64,000 nucleotides of DNA. Origin: Nelumbo lutea. Lineage: Eukaryota; Streptophyta; Magnoliopsida; Proteales; Nelumbonaceae. A program made the position numbers and the translations under genes. This document shows positions 47,153 through 59,524 of the stretch, piece by piece. The DNA is taken from assembly GCA_022828595.1 (NCBI GenBank), contig JAKGHH010000007.1, forward strand, positions 64,530,727 to 64,594,726, read 5' to 3'. Position 1 is the first letter of the stretch, and every line of letters starts with the position of its first letter. Below the pieces are notes generated by a model. It searched no databases. It worked only from the letters and a program-made list of their open reading frames with translations, and was not told the DNA's origin.

Positions 47153-48255
47153 GAGAAGAGAGATGATGATCCCGAGATCAATTAGAACTTTCCAGATGAA
47201 CTCCTTCTAGCTATTCAACATTTGAGTGCACCTTGGTATGCAGATTTGGAAAATTATTTAGCTTGTGATATTTTGCCACCAGATTTTTCTTATCAGTAGA
47301 AAAAGCGGTTTTTGTTGGACGTTAAGCATTACTTGTGGGAGGATCCTTACCTTTACAAGATTTATGGGATAATATCATTAGGAAATGTCTGCCTGAGAGA
47401 TGAATGAGATTCTTACTCATTGCCATGACTCAGCATATGGTGGTCATTTTGGTGCAACAAAGATTGCTATTAAGGTTCTAGAGAGTGGTTTTTTTTGGCC
47501 TACATTATTTCAAGACTCTAGAAAGTTTGTTGCTAGATGTGATTGCTACCAGCGAGTAGGAAATATCTCCAAGAGAAATGAGATGCCATTGACTTCTATT
47601 CAAGAGATTGAAGTTTTTGATGTGTAGGGAGTTGACTTCATGGGTCCTTTTCCATCCTCACATGGGAACCATTACATTTTGGTGGGAGTGGATTATGTCT
47701 CCAAGTGGGTTGAAGCAGTTGCATCCCCACCAATGATGCTAGGGTAGTGATTAAGTTCCTGAAGAAGCTTTTCTCGAGGTTTGGAGTTCCTAGAGCTATC
47801 CATTAGTGATGGGGGATCCCAGTTTTTGCAAAAAACAGTTTGATTCTCTCCTCAAGAAATATAATGTCTATCATAGGGTTGCTACACCCTATCACCCCAG
47901 ACTAGTGGGCAAGTCGAGGTATCTAATAGGGAACTTAAGAAGATTCTGGAGAAGACTGTCAATGGGTCAAGGAAAGACTGGGCTGCAAAACTTGATGATG
48001 CTTTATGGGCATATCGAACTGCTTACAAAACCCCTATTGGTATGTCCCTTATAGGTTGATTTATGGCAAGGCATGTCACCTTCCTATCGAGTTGGAACAC
48101 CGGGCCTTTTGGGCAATTAAGGCACTGAACTTCGATATGAAGACTGCAGGTGAAAAGAGAATGTTACAACTTAATGAGTTAGATGAGATTAGATTGCAGG
48201 CATATGAGATGGTTCGATCACTTCTCGTACACTCAGAGTTGTCCACATCCTTCTA
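47153..48255 (+). pseudogene. Gypsy-C integrase remnant
   Basis: The region opens with FPDELLLAIQHLSAPWYADL, then the zinc-binding part (HCHDSAYGGHFGATKIAIKV with C-x-x-C-like CDCYQR at about 47545) and the core: [29 protein letters not shown] (from 47630), SDGGSQF (about 47810), [10 protein letters not shown] or, in the next frame, [16 protein letters not shown] (about 47900), [15 protein letters not shown], and the C-terminal [19 protein letters not shown] to QAYE at 48210. Stops at 47298, 47626 and 47746 and frameshifts break it. The lineage matches the gag at 42820. It ends at 48255 in copia integrase sequence. Confidence 0.9.
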
Positions 48256-50167
48256 GGGTTTTGCATTGGAGACTGTGATATACATGTTGAACCGGGTTCC
48301 AACCAAATCAGTCCCAAAGACTCCCTATGAGCTTTGGACCGGAAAGAAACCAAGTGTGAGACACTTGAACAAATTGGAATCCAATACCAGTCGTTGCCTA
48401 TTCGTAGGCTACCCCAAAGGGCTCTGTGGGTTACCTATTCTATGACTCAGGTGAACATAAGGTGTTTTGTAGCCGAAATGCCCAATTCTTGGAGGAATAT
48501 TACATCCTAAACAATCATCGTCAGGAAGTTGTTCTTGATGATGAGAACTCAGGGTCAGTGGGAGATGTCCCACAAGTTCCAGGTAGAGACCAACCTAGAA
48601 GATCTACCCGGGTTTCCAGGCCTCCAGTCCGTTGTGGCTATGACTAGGATAGTTACCTGGTGGAAGCTATGACTTGTGAGGAGGATCCCGTGACTTATAC
48701 AGAAGCTATGTTGGACATAGATTCCTTGAAGTGGGTAGATGCCATGAGAGCTGAGATGGACTCAATGGAGACCAATGAAGTCTAGACTCTAGTATACCCG
48801 CCCCCCAGGGTAAAAGCAATTGGTTGCAAATGGATCTATAAGAGGAAGAAGGGCCCCAATGGTAAGTTGAGACCTACAAGGCTCGTTTGGTGCCAAAAGG
48901 GTATACTCAGAAAGAGGGCAACGATTATGAGAAAACCTTTTCGTCGGTGGCCATGCTTAAATCCATTAGGATCCTACTAACTGTAGCAGCAATACCATGA
49001 CTATGAGATTTGGCAAATGGATGTTAAAACCGCGTTCCTGAATGGAAATCTTACTGAAGATATCTATATGCAGCAACCGCAAAGTTTTATAGCTACAGGT
49101 CAGGAACAAATGGTATGTAAATTAAATCAATCCATATATGGACTCAAGCAAGCTTCTAGGAGTTGGAACATCTGATTTGACTCTACTGTCAAAAGGTTTG
49201 ACTTTAAGCAAAATCCGGATGAGCCTTGTGTTTACAGAAAATCCAGTGGGGATAAGGTTATGTTCTTAGTTAGGTATGTAGATGACATTCTGCACATTGG
49301 GAATAATGTAGGAATGTTGACTACGGTGAAAGTATGGCTTTCACAGCAATTCTCCATTAAAGATTTTGGAGAAGTTTCCTATACATTGGGTCTTCGACTC
49401 TATAGAGATAGATCGAAGAGAACAATAGAATTATCCCAATCTGCTTACATTGACAAAATAGTCAAGAGATACAGCATAGAGAACTCCAAGAAAGGAAATG
49501 TTCCTTTTAGGCACGGAGTCACTCTCTCCAAGGGGATGTCTCCCAAGACTCTCGAAGAGATTGAGGGCATGAAGAACGTTCCCTATGTCTCAGCTATAGA
49601 GAGAATCATGTATGCCATTTTGTGCACTCGTCCTGACATCTCTCAGGCAGTGAGTGTGGTAAGTAGATTCCAGTCAAACCCAGGGTAGGAGAACTAGACT
49701 GCTGTGAAAAACATACTAAAGTACCTTCGAAGGACAAAAGAGTTTTGTCTGGTATTCGATGGAAGCTCGCTACAGATCTAGGGGTATACTGACGTCGACT
49801 TCCAGTCAGATCTAGATGATAGAAAGTCTATATCTGGGTATGTTTTCACAATAGGGTCGTGTGTTGTTTGCTAGGAAAGTCAGCAAACAGGGGTCCTAAG
49901 TACGAGAATAACAGTCCACAACCCTAGCCAAACACATTGCCGTAAGTGAGGCTGCCTAATGAATGAATGTGTTCATTCCTGAATTTGGAATTCAACACAT
50001 CACCCATTCCACTATTGTGTGACAACACTGGACCTGCGGAAGATTGATGTTAAGATGTAGCATCAATGGAGAATGTGGTAGACCCATTGACTAAGCCACT
50101 GACACAAAAAGTGTTTATGAAACATGGGGAAAGTATGGGACTCCGGCTTGTACTAGATTGGACCTAA
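48256..50167 (+). pseudogene. Copia-7 integrase C-terminus, RT and RNase H remnant
   Basis: It starts in the integrase C-terminal part ([25 protein letters not shown]), then the linker (DQPRRSTRVSRPPV) to 48647, RT (KAIGCKWIYKRKKGPNG at 48810, frameshift near 48868, YVDDILHIGNNVG at 49275-49313, QQFSIKDFGEVSY) and RNase H. An open stretch of 142 codons (49260-49688) is the longest intact pol piece. The RNase H end (49880-50080) is badly eroded. Stops include 48784 and 49688. PPT and LTR follow. Confidence 0.92.
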
Positions 50168-50181
50168 GTGCAAGTGGGAGT

Positions 50182-50894
50182 TGTTAGACAGTGTATGCCC
50201 TTAGCTCCAATCAGATTGATGTACATTATGACATTTATTGTAAATGAATAAAGTATATATTTGATTCATGTTATTATGGTGTATTTCTGTGTAATACCCT
50301 TAAACTTGACACATATGAGATTCGTGTTAGTTTAGAATGTTCACAGTCATTGGATAAGTCTGGGGAGATTAATCCTGCTAAAGCTAACACTGATGTGCCA
50401 CCAAGTTGGTTGGGGTAACCTGTCTTAGCTGTTAGGGTGAGACCCGAGGTACATGCAGTGTAAGTTTAATTGAAACCCTGAATCGGACCAGAATTCTGGT
50501 ATTGCCTTGGACCTTGGTGATTAGTGGGCAAAACTGGAATGTTACACCTGACCCTCCATCGAATTCTTGCTAAAAAGATTTGGTTCTTGTGAAGAACCAC
50601 CTGCTGATTTTGCTCCACCCTACGCTATATCATCTTTAGTGGGAGCAGTCTTTGGAGCTTTCCTTGGGTATGAACACTTTCGTTGGGAGTTACTGCTACT
50701 CCGTATCAGGTATATCCCTCTCCTACCTTTTGGTTTCAGATCTGGTTTGGTTTAGGTTCTATATTGATCCTTTAAAATGTAGATTTTCCAAAACAGGGAA
50801 TGTGATTTCCACATGGGAGAGAGAAATTTTTGAAATTTCGCCCAACCTACCTACAAGTTTCGGCCATCTATATGATGGATGCCTCATCCCTTTA
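50182..50894 (+). mobile_element. Copia-7 3' LTR with large internal deletion
   Basis: The first 375 bp (TGTTAGACAGTG to cacctgaccc) and the last ~335 bp (from tccatcgaattcttgc) of the LTR are joined near 50557. About 1.2 kb, including the TATA region, are missing. The terminal sequence is catcccttta in place of cccttca. Confidence 0.85.
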
Positions 50895-53594
50895 AGAATC
50901 TCTCACATGCCCTCAATCTCCTCGGGAATCTTGGGAGACATGCCCTTGGTGAGAGTGATTCAGGGCCTGAAAATAATATTTCCTTTCTTGGAGTTCTCCA
51001 TACTATATATTTTGACTATCTTGTCAATGTAAGTAGATTGGGATAATCCTATTATTCCTCTTCGATCTATCTCTATAGAGTCGAAGTCCCAAGATGTAAG
51101 AGGCTTCTCCAAGATCTTTCATGGAGAATTGTTGTGAAAGCCACACTTTCACTGTATTTAACATCCCTACATCATTCCCAATGAGTAGAATGTCATCTAC
51201 ATACAGAACCAGGAACATAACCTTATAGATCCCTACATCATTCCCTCTTTCTAAGTGTACCCTTTTGCCACAAGACAAGCCCTATAGGTCTCAACTTTAC
51301 CATCAGGGCCCTTCTTCCTCTTATAGATCCATCTGCAACCAAGTATCTTTACCCTAGGGGCGGATCTAGTAGAGCCCAGACTCTATTGATCTCCATTGAG
51401 TCCATCTTAGCTCTCATGAAATCTACCCACTTCAAGGAATTTATGTCCAACATAGCTTCTGTATAAGTCACAGGATCCTTCTCACTAGTCATGGCTTCCA
51501 CCAAGCAACTTTTATTTGTCATAACCGTAACGAACTGGAGGCCTGGATACCCGGGTAGACCTTCTAGGCTTGTTATTTTCTAGAGCTTGTGGGACATCTC
51601 CTACTACCCCTGGTATCTCCTCATCAAGAACAACTTCTTGATGAAGATTATTCAGGATGTAATCTTCCTTTAGGAAGTAGGCATTTCGATTGCAAACATT
51701 TTTTCTCTTTTGGATCATAAAACAAGTAACCTACAGAGCCTTTGGGGTAACTTACAAATAGGCAACGACCGGTCTTGGATTCCAATTTGTCAGCACTAGT
51801 TCTTTTAACATGTGTTGGACAACCCTAAATCTTCAAGTGTCTTACACTTGGTTTCTTACTAGTCCAGAGCTCATATGGAGTGTTAGGAACGGATTTGGTT
51901 GGAACCCGATTCAGCGCGTAAATCGCTGTCTCTAATGCGTAACCCCAAAATGATATAGGTAACTCTAAGTGGACAAGAAGTGAACGGACCATATCTAATA
52001 GAGTCCGAATTCTCCTCTCCGATACACCGTTTAATTATGGTGTACCAGGAGGAACCAATTGTGATACAATCCCGTTTTCTCGATATGATCAAAGGGCCTT
52101 AATGTGTCTCCCCAACTGTTTCTCGACCTCTTGTTTGAACTCTTTGAACCTTTCAATGGATTCAGACTTATGTCTCATTTGGTATACGTAACTATACCAT
52201 GAGAAATCATCGTCATTTTACCCTGAAGGCAAGGTTCACAATCTAGAAGATCTTCTACAGTTAGAAAATCCAAAAGAACATCCTTTACCAATGCTACGAT
52301 ACGATCTATATTAATGTGGCCAAGTCAGTAATGGCATAGGCACGTGGGATTAAATGTACCACAAGTCCTCTTCTTGGGGATCATTTCCAACGTAGTTTCG
52401 GTTATGTTTGTTTCTAGAGAAGGATGGAGAGCATAGAGACCATTCTCAAGTTCTCCATATTCGAGGAACTTGTCATTTCGTTTAATAGTAATCACATTAC
52501 TAAACAAAATAGAATAACCATCCCTACACAATTTTGAAACAAAAATCAAAATTCTTCTAAGCGTTGGTACATAAAGACAATCTTTAAGTACAATTGTTCT
52601 TTCTTTGAAAACTAATTCTATAGTTCCTATGACTGTAGTTGCAACTGTTGCAAAAGTCCCTAAGTAGAGCGTTACTTCTCCGTCACTCAGTCTTCTACTT
52701 GTCTTAAACCCTTGCAATGTGTTACATGCATGAGTTGAAGCCCTGGAGTCAATACACCAGGAAGCAAAAGTGACCAAAAAATGATAAAAGATTCAAAATT
52801 ACCTTGGTTCTTAGTCTCTAGATACTGAAGACGATTCCTCTTCCAGTGGTTGGTCTGCTTGCAAAAGAGATAAGCATCTGATGTCTTGTCCTTCTTTTGC
52901 TTTTTAGGCTTGCTAACATTTTTCTGAGGCTTTTTCTTTGCCCTCCTCTTCTTCTTACCCAAATTGCCACCTTCAACAAGCATTGCTATCAGTTTGTCTT
53001 TCTTTATCAGTTCTTCAACCCTCTACAACATATTATTGAGTTCCTGAAGGCTAACATTTAGCTTATTGAAGTTGTAATTCATGATAAACTGATTAAAGGA
53101 GAGAGGCAAAGAGTTTAGAATGGTATCAACTTTGGTGACATGATCAAGCCCTAACCCGAGAGCCTCTAGTTTATTGATGTAACCCATCATATTTAGATAA
53201 TGGTCAGAACCATTTGGTTCTTAGTCATTTTAGCAGTCATAAATAGCTTTAAGACCTTTTGTCAAGTAGAACGATTATACTCTTCATACATCGTCCTTAG
53301 ACTATGCAGGATATCCTTGGACACTTCAATCTGATTGAATTGTCTTTGTATCAGATTGTCAAGGTTGGCTATGATGTAGCACCGGGCAAGAGAGTTTTTC
53401 TCTTCCCATTCTTGAAACTCTTTCCTATGTGCCTCAAAAGCCCTATCACCCGGACGATCCAGAGCAGGGTTCTTAGCAGCCTTGTCCAATTTCTCAGACG
53501 TTAATACCAACATAAGGTTACAAAACTAGTCAGCATAGTTTGGGCCCCTAAGCTTATTATCGTCCAACAACTTGGAGAATTTTCCATTTGCCAT
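50895..53594 (-). pseudogene. Copia-8 gag-pol remnant
   Basis: The gag ATG is at 53594 (minus; MANGKFSKLL). Gag runs to about 52830 with stops; the knuckle reads YLFCKQTNHWKRNR. Protease has CIDSRASTHACN (about 52760), with Gly changed to Arg, and an open frame of 150 codons to 52325. Integrase is shortened by a deletion near 52203. The linker RRSTRVSRPPVRYGYD is at 51560-51515. RT shows [13 protein letters not shown] (about 51190), but the part between fingers and palm is missing at about 51245. The frame ends in the RT-RNase H connection at 50895. The 5' part of the same element continues to the right through 62412. Confidence 0.92.
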
Positions 53595-54607
53595 TTCTAA
53601 CAAAAGACAAGGTAAATTATTCGTCCAAAACCTAAAATGATTCATGTTTACTGTATAGATATGGCTTTTAATCTATGTTCCATTTCCATTTGTTCATCTT
53701 TGAGATTTCCCACTATCTTAGTGATGGAGACTACGAAATATGTCTCTGGAAATGTGGGAAACCACATACAGTGCATGGAGAAACTGTTCCAGATATATAA
53801 CCCAACCACCTACTATGAAGGATCATATCCATTTATCTTATGAGTTTTCCCTATGGCCTCTATCAAACTATGTTCATTGCCATTTTAAATTAAACCTTTC
53901 TGTATAGTAAGTGCTTACCCATCATATTCGTGAAATAGGCCCCTCCCACATCAGTATATGACACCCCTATTATCCTATGAAACAATTCAACAGACCCAAC
54001 AGCAAATGGATAGCCCAATTTTATAGTGCATCTCCTCACTACTGAATGACCCATCTTCATACTAATGATGGAAGGCCTTTAGAGAGCTCATCGTATGAAT
54101 CTCCCTATCACATGCACTTATATATATCTGGAGGAAACAAGTAATTACGCCCTAGTTCTGACTTAGGTCAAACCAAAGTGCTCCCATTGACTTTTTTAAA
54201 GTCAGATTCAGATGGGCCTTAAACCGGATAAGGTTCCGCATGGTTCCTCTCGGGGAGGAAGCTGAAGTGGGGCCCATCAAGAAGGGAGATCATCCAATGA
54301 TCTTAAGGACACCATGGCAATGATGTGCATTAAGCCATGGTGTGTGTAAAGAGCCACTAACGAATGAACATGGGCCAAGTACTTATGGCCCATGTACATA
54401 GCACATCACACATCATACATCACATGCATGAAAAATAACACAATTGATCAATCAATCTTAATCATCTATAAAACCCTAAATTAGTTAGGTCAAATCAGTA
54501 TCAACCCATTAGAGCCCGTAACATTATCATATAACATTATCTAGGTATATGGGTTGATGCAAAAGGCAGTTTGGCCCATATAGTTGAATTAGGGCTAATG
54601 TAGTTTT
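53595..54607 (-). other. Copia-8 leader, proximal part
   Basis: It is the reverse of the Copia-1 leader (15600-16611), containing the same catggcaatgatgtgcatt-type block near 54310. It stops at the target duplication of the nested solo LTR and continues at 56472. No gene is present. Confidence 0.85.
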
Positions 54608-56471
54608 TGTTGGACAGTTTTTGTATACCCATAGCTTCAATCAATTCTGATGTACTTTTGATATTTAATGTAAATTAATGAAGTACATGTTTGATTCATT
54701 TGTGTGGTATGCTTCTGTGTAAGACCCTAAAACTAGACACTTAATGAGACTTGTGTTGGTTTTAAATGTTCACAGCCATTGGATAAGTCTGAGGAGATTT
54801 ATCCTACCAAGGCTAACACTGGTGTGCTGCCAACTATTGGGGTGGTTTGTCTCAGCCGCCAGGGTGAGACCCAAGGCACACGCAGTGAAAGATTACTTGA
54901 ACCCTTGAACTAGACCAGATTTCCAGTATTGCCCTGGACCTTGGAGATTGGTGGGCAAAAGCTGGAAAGTTACACTTGACCCCTAGACCTGATTATTGTA
55001 CTACACTAAGTGTTAGATCAGGCTGTCTTTGATATGCCAATCAGTGAGATCCTTAGCGGGGGTCAAAACCTAGGTATGTTGGGACAGTTAGAAAATTCAT
55101 CTGAATGGGTGATCATAGTGACAGGATCAACCCCTTTGTCGAACAAAGGTAATGATCGGGGATGCACTCTCTCTAATGGAAACCAAACTACCAACAGTTG
55201 ATTTCAATCATTGAATTTTTGTTTTGCAAAATTTATATATATATGATATATAGATATATATGTGGTTTCAAAATGTTTTCTAATGGTTTTAATTCCTAGG
55301 ATCCGTATGATTAGAGAGTGCAACACTGTTCCTTGCCGCCAAGGTAGAGGTCCTCTCTTGTCGGGCAGTGCTTGATCATTATGGGCTAAGAGGTTAAGTG
55401 TAAGGCCATTTAGGATAATACCTGATGGGCTACTCTTAAATCTGCCCACAGTTCCTGGGTTTTTATAAGATGGCTTGGCCCAGGGACCACTTAGTGTAAG
55501 TGTTGGACCCATAGTGTCCATGTGATGGACTCAAGGGTTTCATTGGGCTTCCTAGTGAATTCAGCTAGGCCTTGTAACAGAGGCTGGGCCAAACCTTTGT
55601 GGCTGGTGTGTAGATCAATGCTTGGGTTCCATGCCATACAAAGAAGCCCAACTGAGTAGCAGTTTGAAAGACTACTGAGCACTTGATTCTTATTGGGCCT
55701 AAAGCCCATTTCGAACTGGGCTGATTTGATCAGTCATTAACAAGGGGCAGATCTGAGATTAGGATGAGCCCAAAAGCTTATCTAATCTACAGATAAGATT
55801 AAGAAGAGCCCTAATCCAAATACAGATTTGGGTAAGGGCAACTCTTGATATGATTATGAGTTTTTCTTAATCATTAAGCAACTGGAGGAAACCCTATTCG
55901 AATTACAAGAATTCGAACCCTAGGGATTTCACAGAAGACTCTACAGTTTTGAGATAGGATCTCAAAAACTCTAGAGAAGAAAAAAGCCGTTCGCCATCTT
56001 CTTCTCTAGCCTTCTCCTTCAGTAGCCGCTGCCATCTACTCCATTTCGATTTCTCTGTGAGAGAAAAGATCAAGAAAGAGTTCTTGATATCAGTCTTTGC
56101 TGAAAGGTTGATTCAGTTCGGTGCTCATTGTTTCCAAAGGATTCTTGTGAAGGATTCAGTGTGTAGGACGCACTCTGCTGGTTCTGTTCCATAGTTGTTG
56201 TGTCATCTTCAACAGGAGCAGGTCTTGGTGTCTTCTTTGGGTGTGAACACCAACTTTGGGAGATATTATTTCTCTAGATCAGATATAATCACTCCCTTCT
56301 CTTTTGGTTCAGATCTGGTTCGGTTCTAGTTCAAGTAGGATCCTTGAATCTTGATTCTAAAATCAGGGAATGCGATTCCCAGTTGGAAGGTAGGTAGGAA
56401 ATTTTTGAAATTCGCCCACCCATTCTGCAACAGTTTTGGCGTCCATACGATGGATTCTACCGTCCCTTTCA
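54608..56471 (+). mobile_element. Solo copia LTR in the Copia-8 leader, TSD GTTTT
   Basis: Starts TGTTGGACAG, ends GTCCCTTTCA, 1,864 bp, and is flanked by GTTTT at 54603-54607 and 56472-56476. It is a complete copy of the family LTR in the opposite orientation to its host. The leader is contiguous once it is removed. It is a solo LTR of the same family as its host. Confidence 0.94.
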
Positions 56472-57234
56472 GTTTTAACTTAATTAAACTGGGTTTTACT
56501 AGTTGGGCCGAATTGCACCTTGTAATGGGCCATAAAACCCCTGGTCCAAATCAGTATTTGGGTTGAGAACAGACCCCTTACTAAACCACAGGTTCGGTCC
56601 AACCAATTTGGACCAAACTTGGGTCAAAGCGGCCAACAGTTTAGCGTCCATTGCAAGAACAATTCAAGAATATGATCTGAAAAATAATTATGGCTGATAA
56701 AAGACAATCAACAATCAGTCTTAACAGTGGGTTGTTCGTGTGGTTGCAAACCTACAAGAAAGAGGTTAGTCACAGTTTGCAGATTTGTTTTCTGCAAATC
56801 GTAGATTGTAGATCTTCTATCTGCGCAAATGTCTTCTTCTCCTCCACGTGAACCAACACTTCTTCCAATGAAAAAAATAGAAAAAACCTAATTTCTCTAT
56901 TAATTTACATCAGAATAAATCCTATACATTTCGTCTAAAAAATATATATTTATAGACCGAATTGGATAGAAGGATACAACAGGATGTGCAAATTCTTGGC
57001 GCCAATAAAAGATTTTGATCTCCACCAAACGAATAGCCTATAATTCAAGAAATAAATATAGAACATTTCTATAATTATGGTAGATAAATAAAAAATTAAA
57101 TTTTAGATCATTCGCCCATAGCTGAGAACTGAATTCTCAGAGAAAACCCTAATCTGTGCAAATCAAGTAGAACTGATTCTGCATATTTGCGCGGGTTCAA
57201 ATCAACTCTGATTTTGGTTCAAGAATGTGAACCA
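56472..57234 (-). other. Copia-8 leader, distal part
   Basis: It continues the reversed leader to the PBS, matching 14871-15600 of Copia-1. With the proximal part it gives a leader of about 1.77 kb. No gene is seen. Confidence 0.85.
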
Positions 57235-57247
57235 GGCTCTGATACCA
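57235..57247 (-). promoter_or_regulatory. Primer binding site of Copia-8
   Basis: The plus strand reads ggctctgatacca, the reverse of TGGTATCAGAGCC, next to the LTR inner end. Orientation is minus. Confidence 0.92.
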
Positions 57248-57248
57248 C

Positions 57249-58082
57249 TATAGGGATGGGAGATTCATCATATAGATGGCCGAACCATGCATGGTGGTTG
57301 GGAGAAATTTCAAAAATTTTCTCTCTCCCATTTGAGAATCGTATTCCCATTATTTAGAAAATTGCATTTTCAAAGTTAATTCTTGAAGCAAACCGGATAG
57401 ATTTGAAACCAAAAGAGAGAGAATAATACCTGATACAGAATCCACATAAAAGCTCCTCCCAATATAGGTGTTCACGCCCAAAGATGATACCAAATCCGCC
57501 TCCATTGAAGATGACACTGCGTATGTTGAGGCAGGATCAACAAGAATGGTTCTTCAGCAAGAACTTGGGATTCTTCTCCAAGAATTGAGCAGGGTGGTGT
57601 GAGCACGACTATAATTGTTTCTTCACCAAGAAACAATATCAAAAACATTTCTTGATCACTCCAGTAGGTGGAGATCGAACTAGGTTGGCGTCAAGAACTG
57701 AGGGAGAGAAAAAAACTACAGAGAGAATTGTTGTTCCTTCTGTAGAATTCACCCCCTATTTCTAATCCTATCACTATCAGCTTCCTAATATGATTAGGAG
57801 TAAGATTTCCTAATCTAAATCTTATATTTAGATCTAGACTCTTAAGTTGATAAGACCTATCTTATCCAACTTCTAATCCCAGTCAAATTATAAACCCAAA
57901 ATGACCCATTTTAATTAAAGCATTTAAGCCCAATTCAAAATGCGCTTTAGCCCCATTAAGTCATATTGCTTACTTAACCCATTATATGCTACCTAGTTTG
58001 GTTCTCTTTGTATGGCATGGGGCCCTAGCATTGATCTACACATCAGCCACATGGGTTCAACCCAGCCTTTGTTACAAGGCCT
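57249..58082 (-). mobile_element. Copia-8 5' LTR, inner part
   Basis: Reversed LTR from its 3' end (tatagggatggg, terminal CA changed to TA) to the ggctggg-ttgttacaaggcct block, where a gypsy LTR is inserted. It continues at 59525. Confidence 0.9.
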
Positions 58083-59524
58083 TGATGTGGCTCATTGTGA
58101 CACTAGCAAGTGCACTAGCCGTTCAAGTAATAAAGTAGTGAATAAAGTATCGTTCCCACGAGGATTTAGGAAACAATTACCAATATTAAATTGGGCTCTT
58201 CTTATCTGATCAACAATAAATCAAAACTTTATTCAAATTCTTAAAATCCTAAACTAAAATTGGTTTAATTTATTGGCCCAATTGCCTTCAATTCAAATTA
58301 GAAGAGTAAGCAGTTAATGTCAATCTCAAAATTCAGTAATCAATCAAATTGAATCATTCGAATACATCATGATTGAGCCTTGGTTTGGTATAACCCCAAA
58401 GTCATGAATAGCCTCTCTCAAGCGCATGTTCATCCTATGCATGAGTGACGGTTCTTCTATCTCTAGCAATAATCTATTCCCCATACATGCATTTTTTCAA
58501 ACACTTCTAAGGCATCAATTCAAATCTGAATTGACCACCAACTGAATTATGCAAGTTATCTCCAACCTTGCATCCAACTCAGTTCTTGAATAGTAGATCT
58601 GAATTCCTAGAGTCTTTCTTAAAAACTCTAAGAATTCCAAGCTTAGATCTATTCGACCAATCTGAAAAAAATTGCAGATCTGAATTCTCTTTCAAGTAAT
58701 TCAAATCTTGCAATTGAGTTTTGAAAGTTTAATTGGCTGAGTGGATCTACAATTAACCCCTATTCAAGAAACTTAAAGAACAATTCACACCCATTCAAAT
58801 GAATCAAAAACAAATTGATTGTTGAACTAAAATTTTACAAACTTAATTACATCAAGAAAGAATGGAAGAGGGAGAAAAAAAAATTACAACAAGGAAGCTG
58901 AATTCGAATCAAAGGAAAATGAAACTAGAATGGAATTATTACAATAGATCTCTAAATCAAAAACCCCTAATTTAGAACTCACCTTCTCTTCTTGCTAACT
59001 TGACTTGAACTCCTTCAGCCCTTCTTTTCTCTTCCTTGTGCCTAGCCCTTCTTCTCTTCTCTTCTCTTCAAGGTATTCGAACCTCTAGGAGTGGGAGAGC
59101 CTTGATATCAAGTAATTAAACACCTCTCCCCCATTCCGGAGGCCTCCTTATATAGATTTTTAAGGGGGGCTCTTGCCCCTTCTTGAAGCCTCTAGAATGG
59201 GGTGTATTACACCCCCTTGAACTTTTTTAGAGTCTATTTTGAAAGCCTTCTAAGGGTTGCCGCCCCTAGCTCTTTGAGCTGCACTTAGGCTCCCTCTTAG
59301 CACATAGCTACACTCTAGACTGCTCTTTTACACTGAGAATGGGCCTTCTCTGCTGGGCCGAATTTTACTCTTTGCTAGGCTTTATTTTTGCCTTCTTTTT
59401 CTTGGATTAATTACCCCTGAAATCTTTTCTTAGCATTAAGCTGAGTTAGGGCAAAATTAAATAAAACCAACATAATAATTCATGTAAAGTCCTCATAAAT
59501 TAAAGATAAATTGTATGTTCATCA
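58083..59524 (-). mobile_element. Solo gypsy-D LTR, TSD GGCCT
   Basis: Ends are TGATGTGG and TTCATCA; GGCCT flanks it at 58078-58082 and 59525-59529. Length is 1,442 bp. The reversed cgttcccacgagga block (58152-58165), a counterpart of tcgtgggaacg at 42612, and a minus-strand TATA (tatata-type at 59153-59158) give minus orientation. It carries no coding region. Confidence 0.92.

Noticed and set aside
47400..47627. Integrase zinc-binding ORF considered as a domesticated host gene
   Set aside because: It is collinear with further broken integrase blocks to 48255 and with Athila-like gag upstream; stops in the core argue against domestication.
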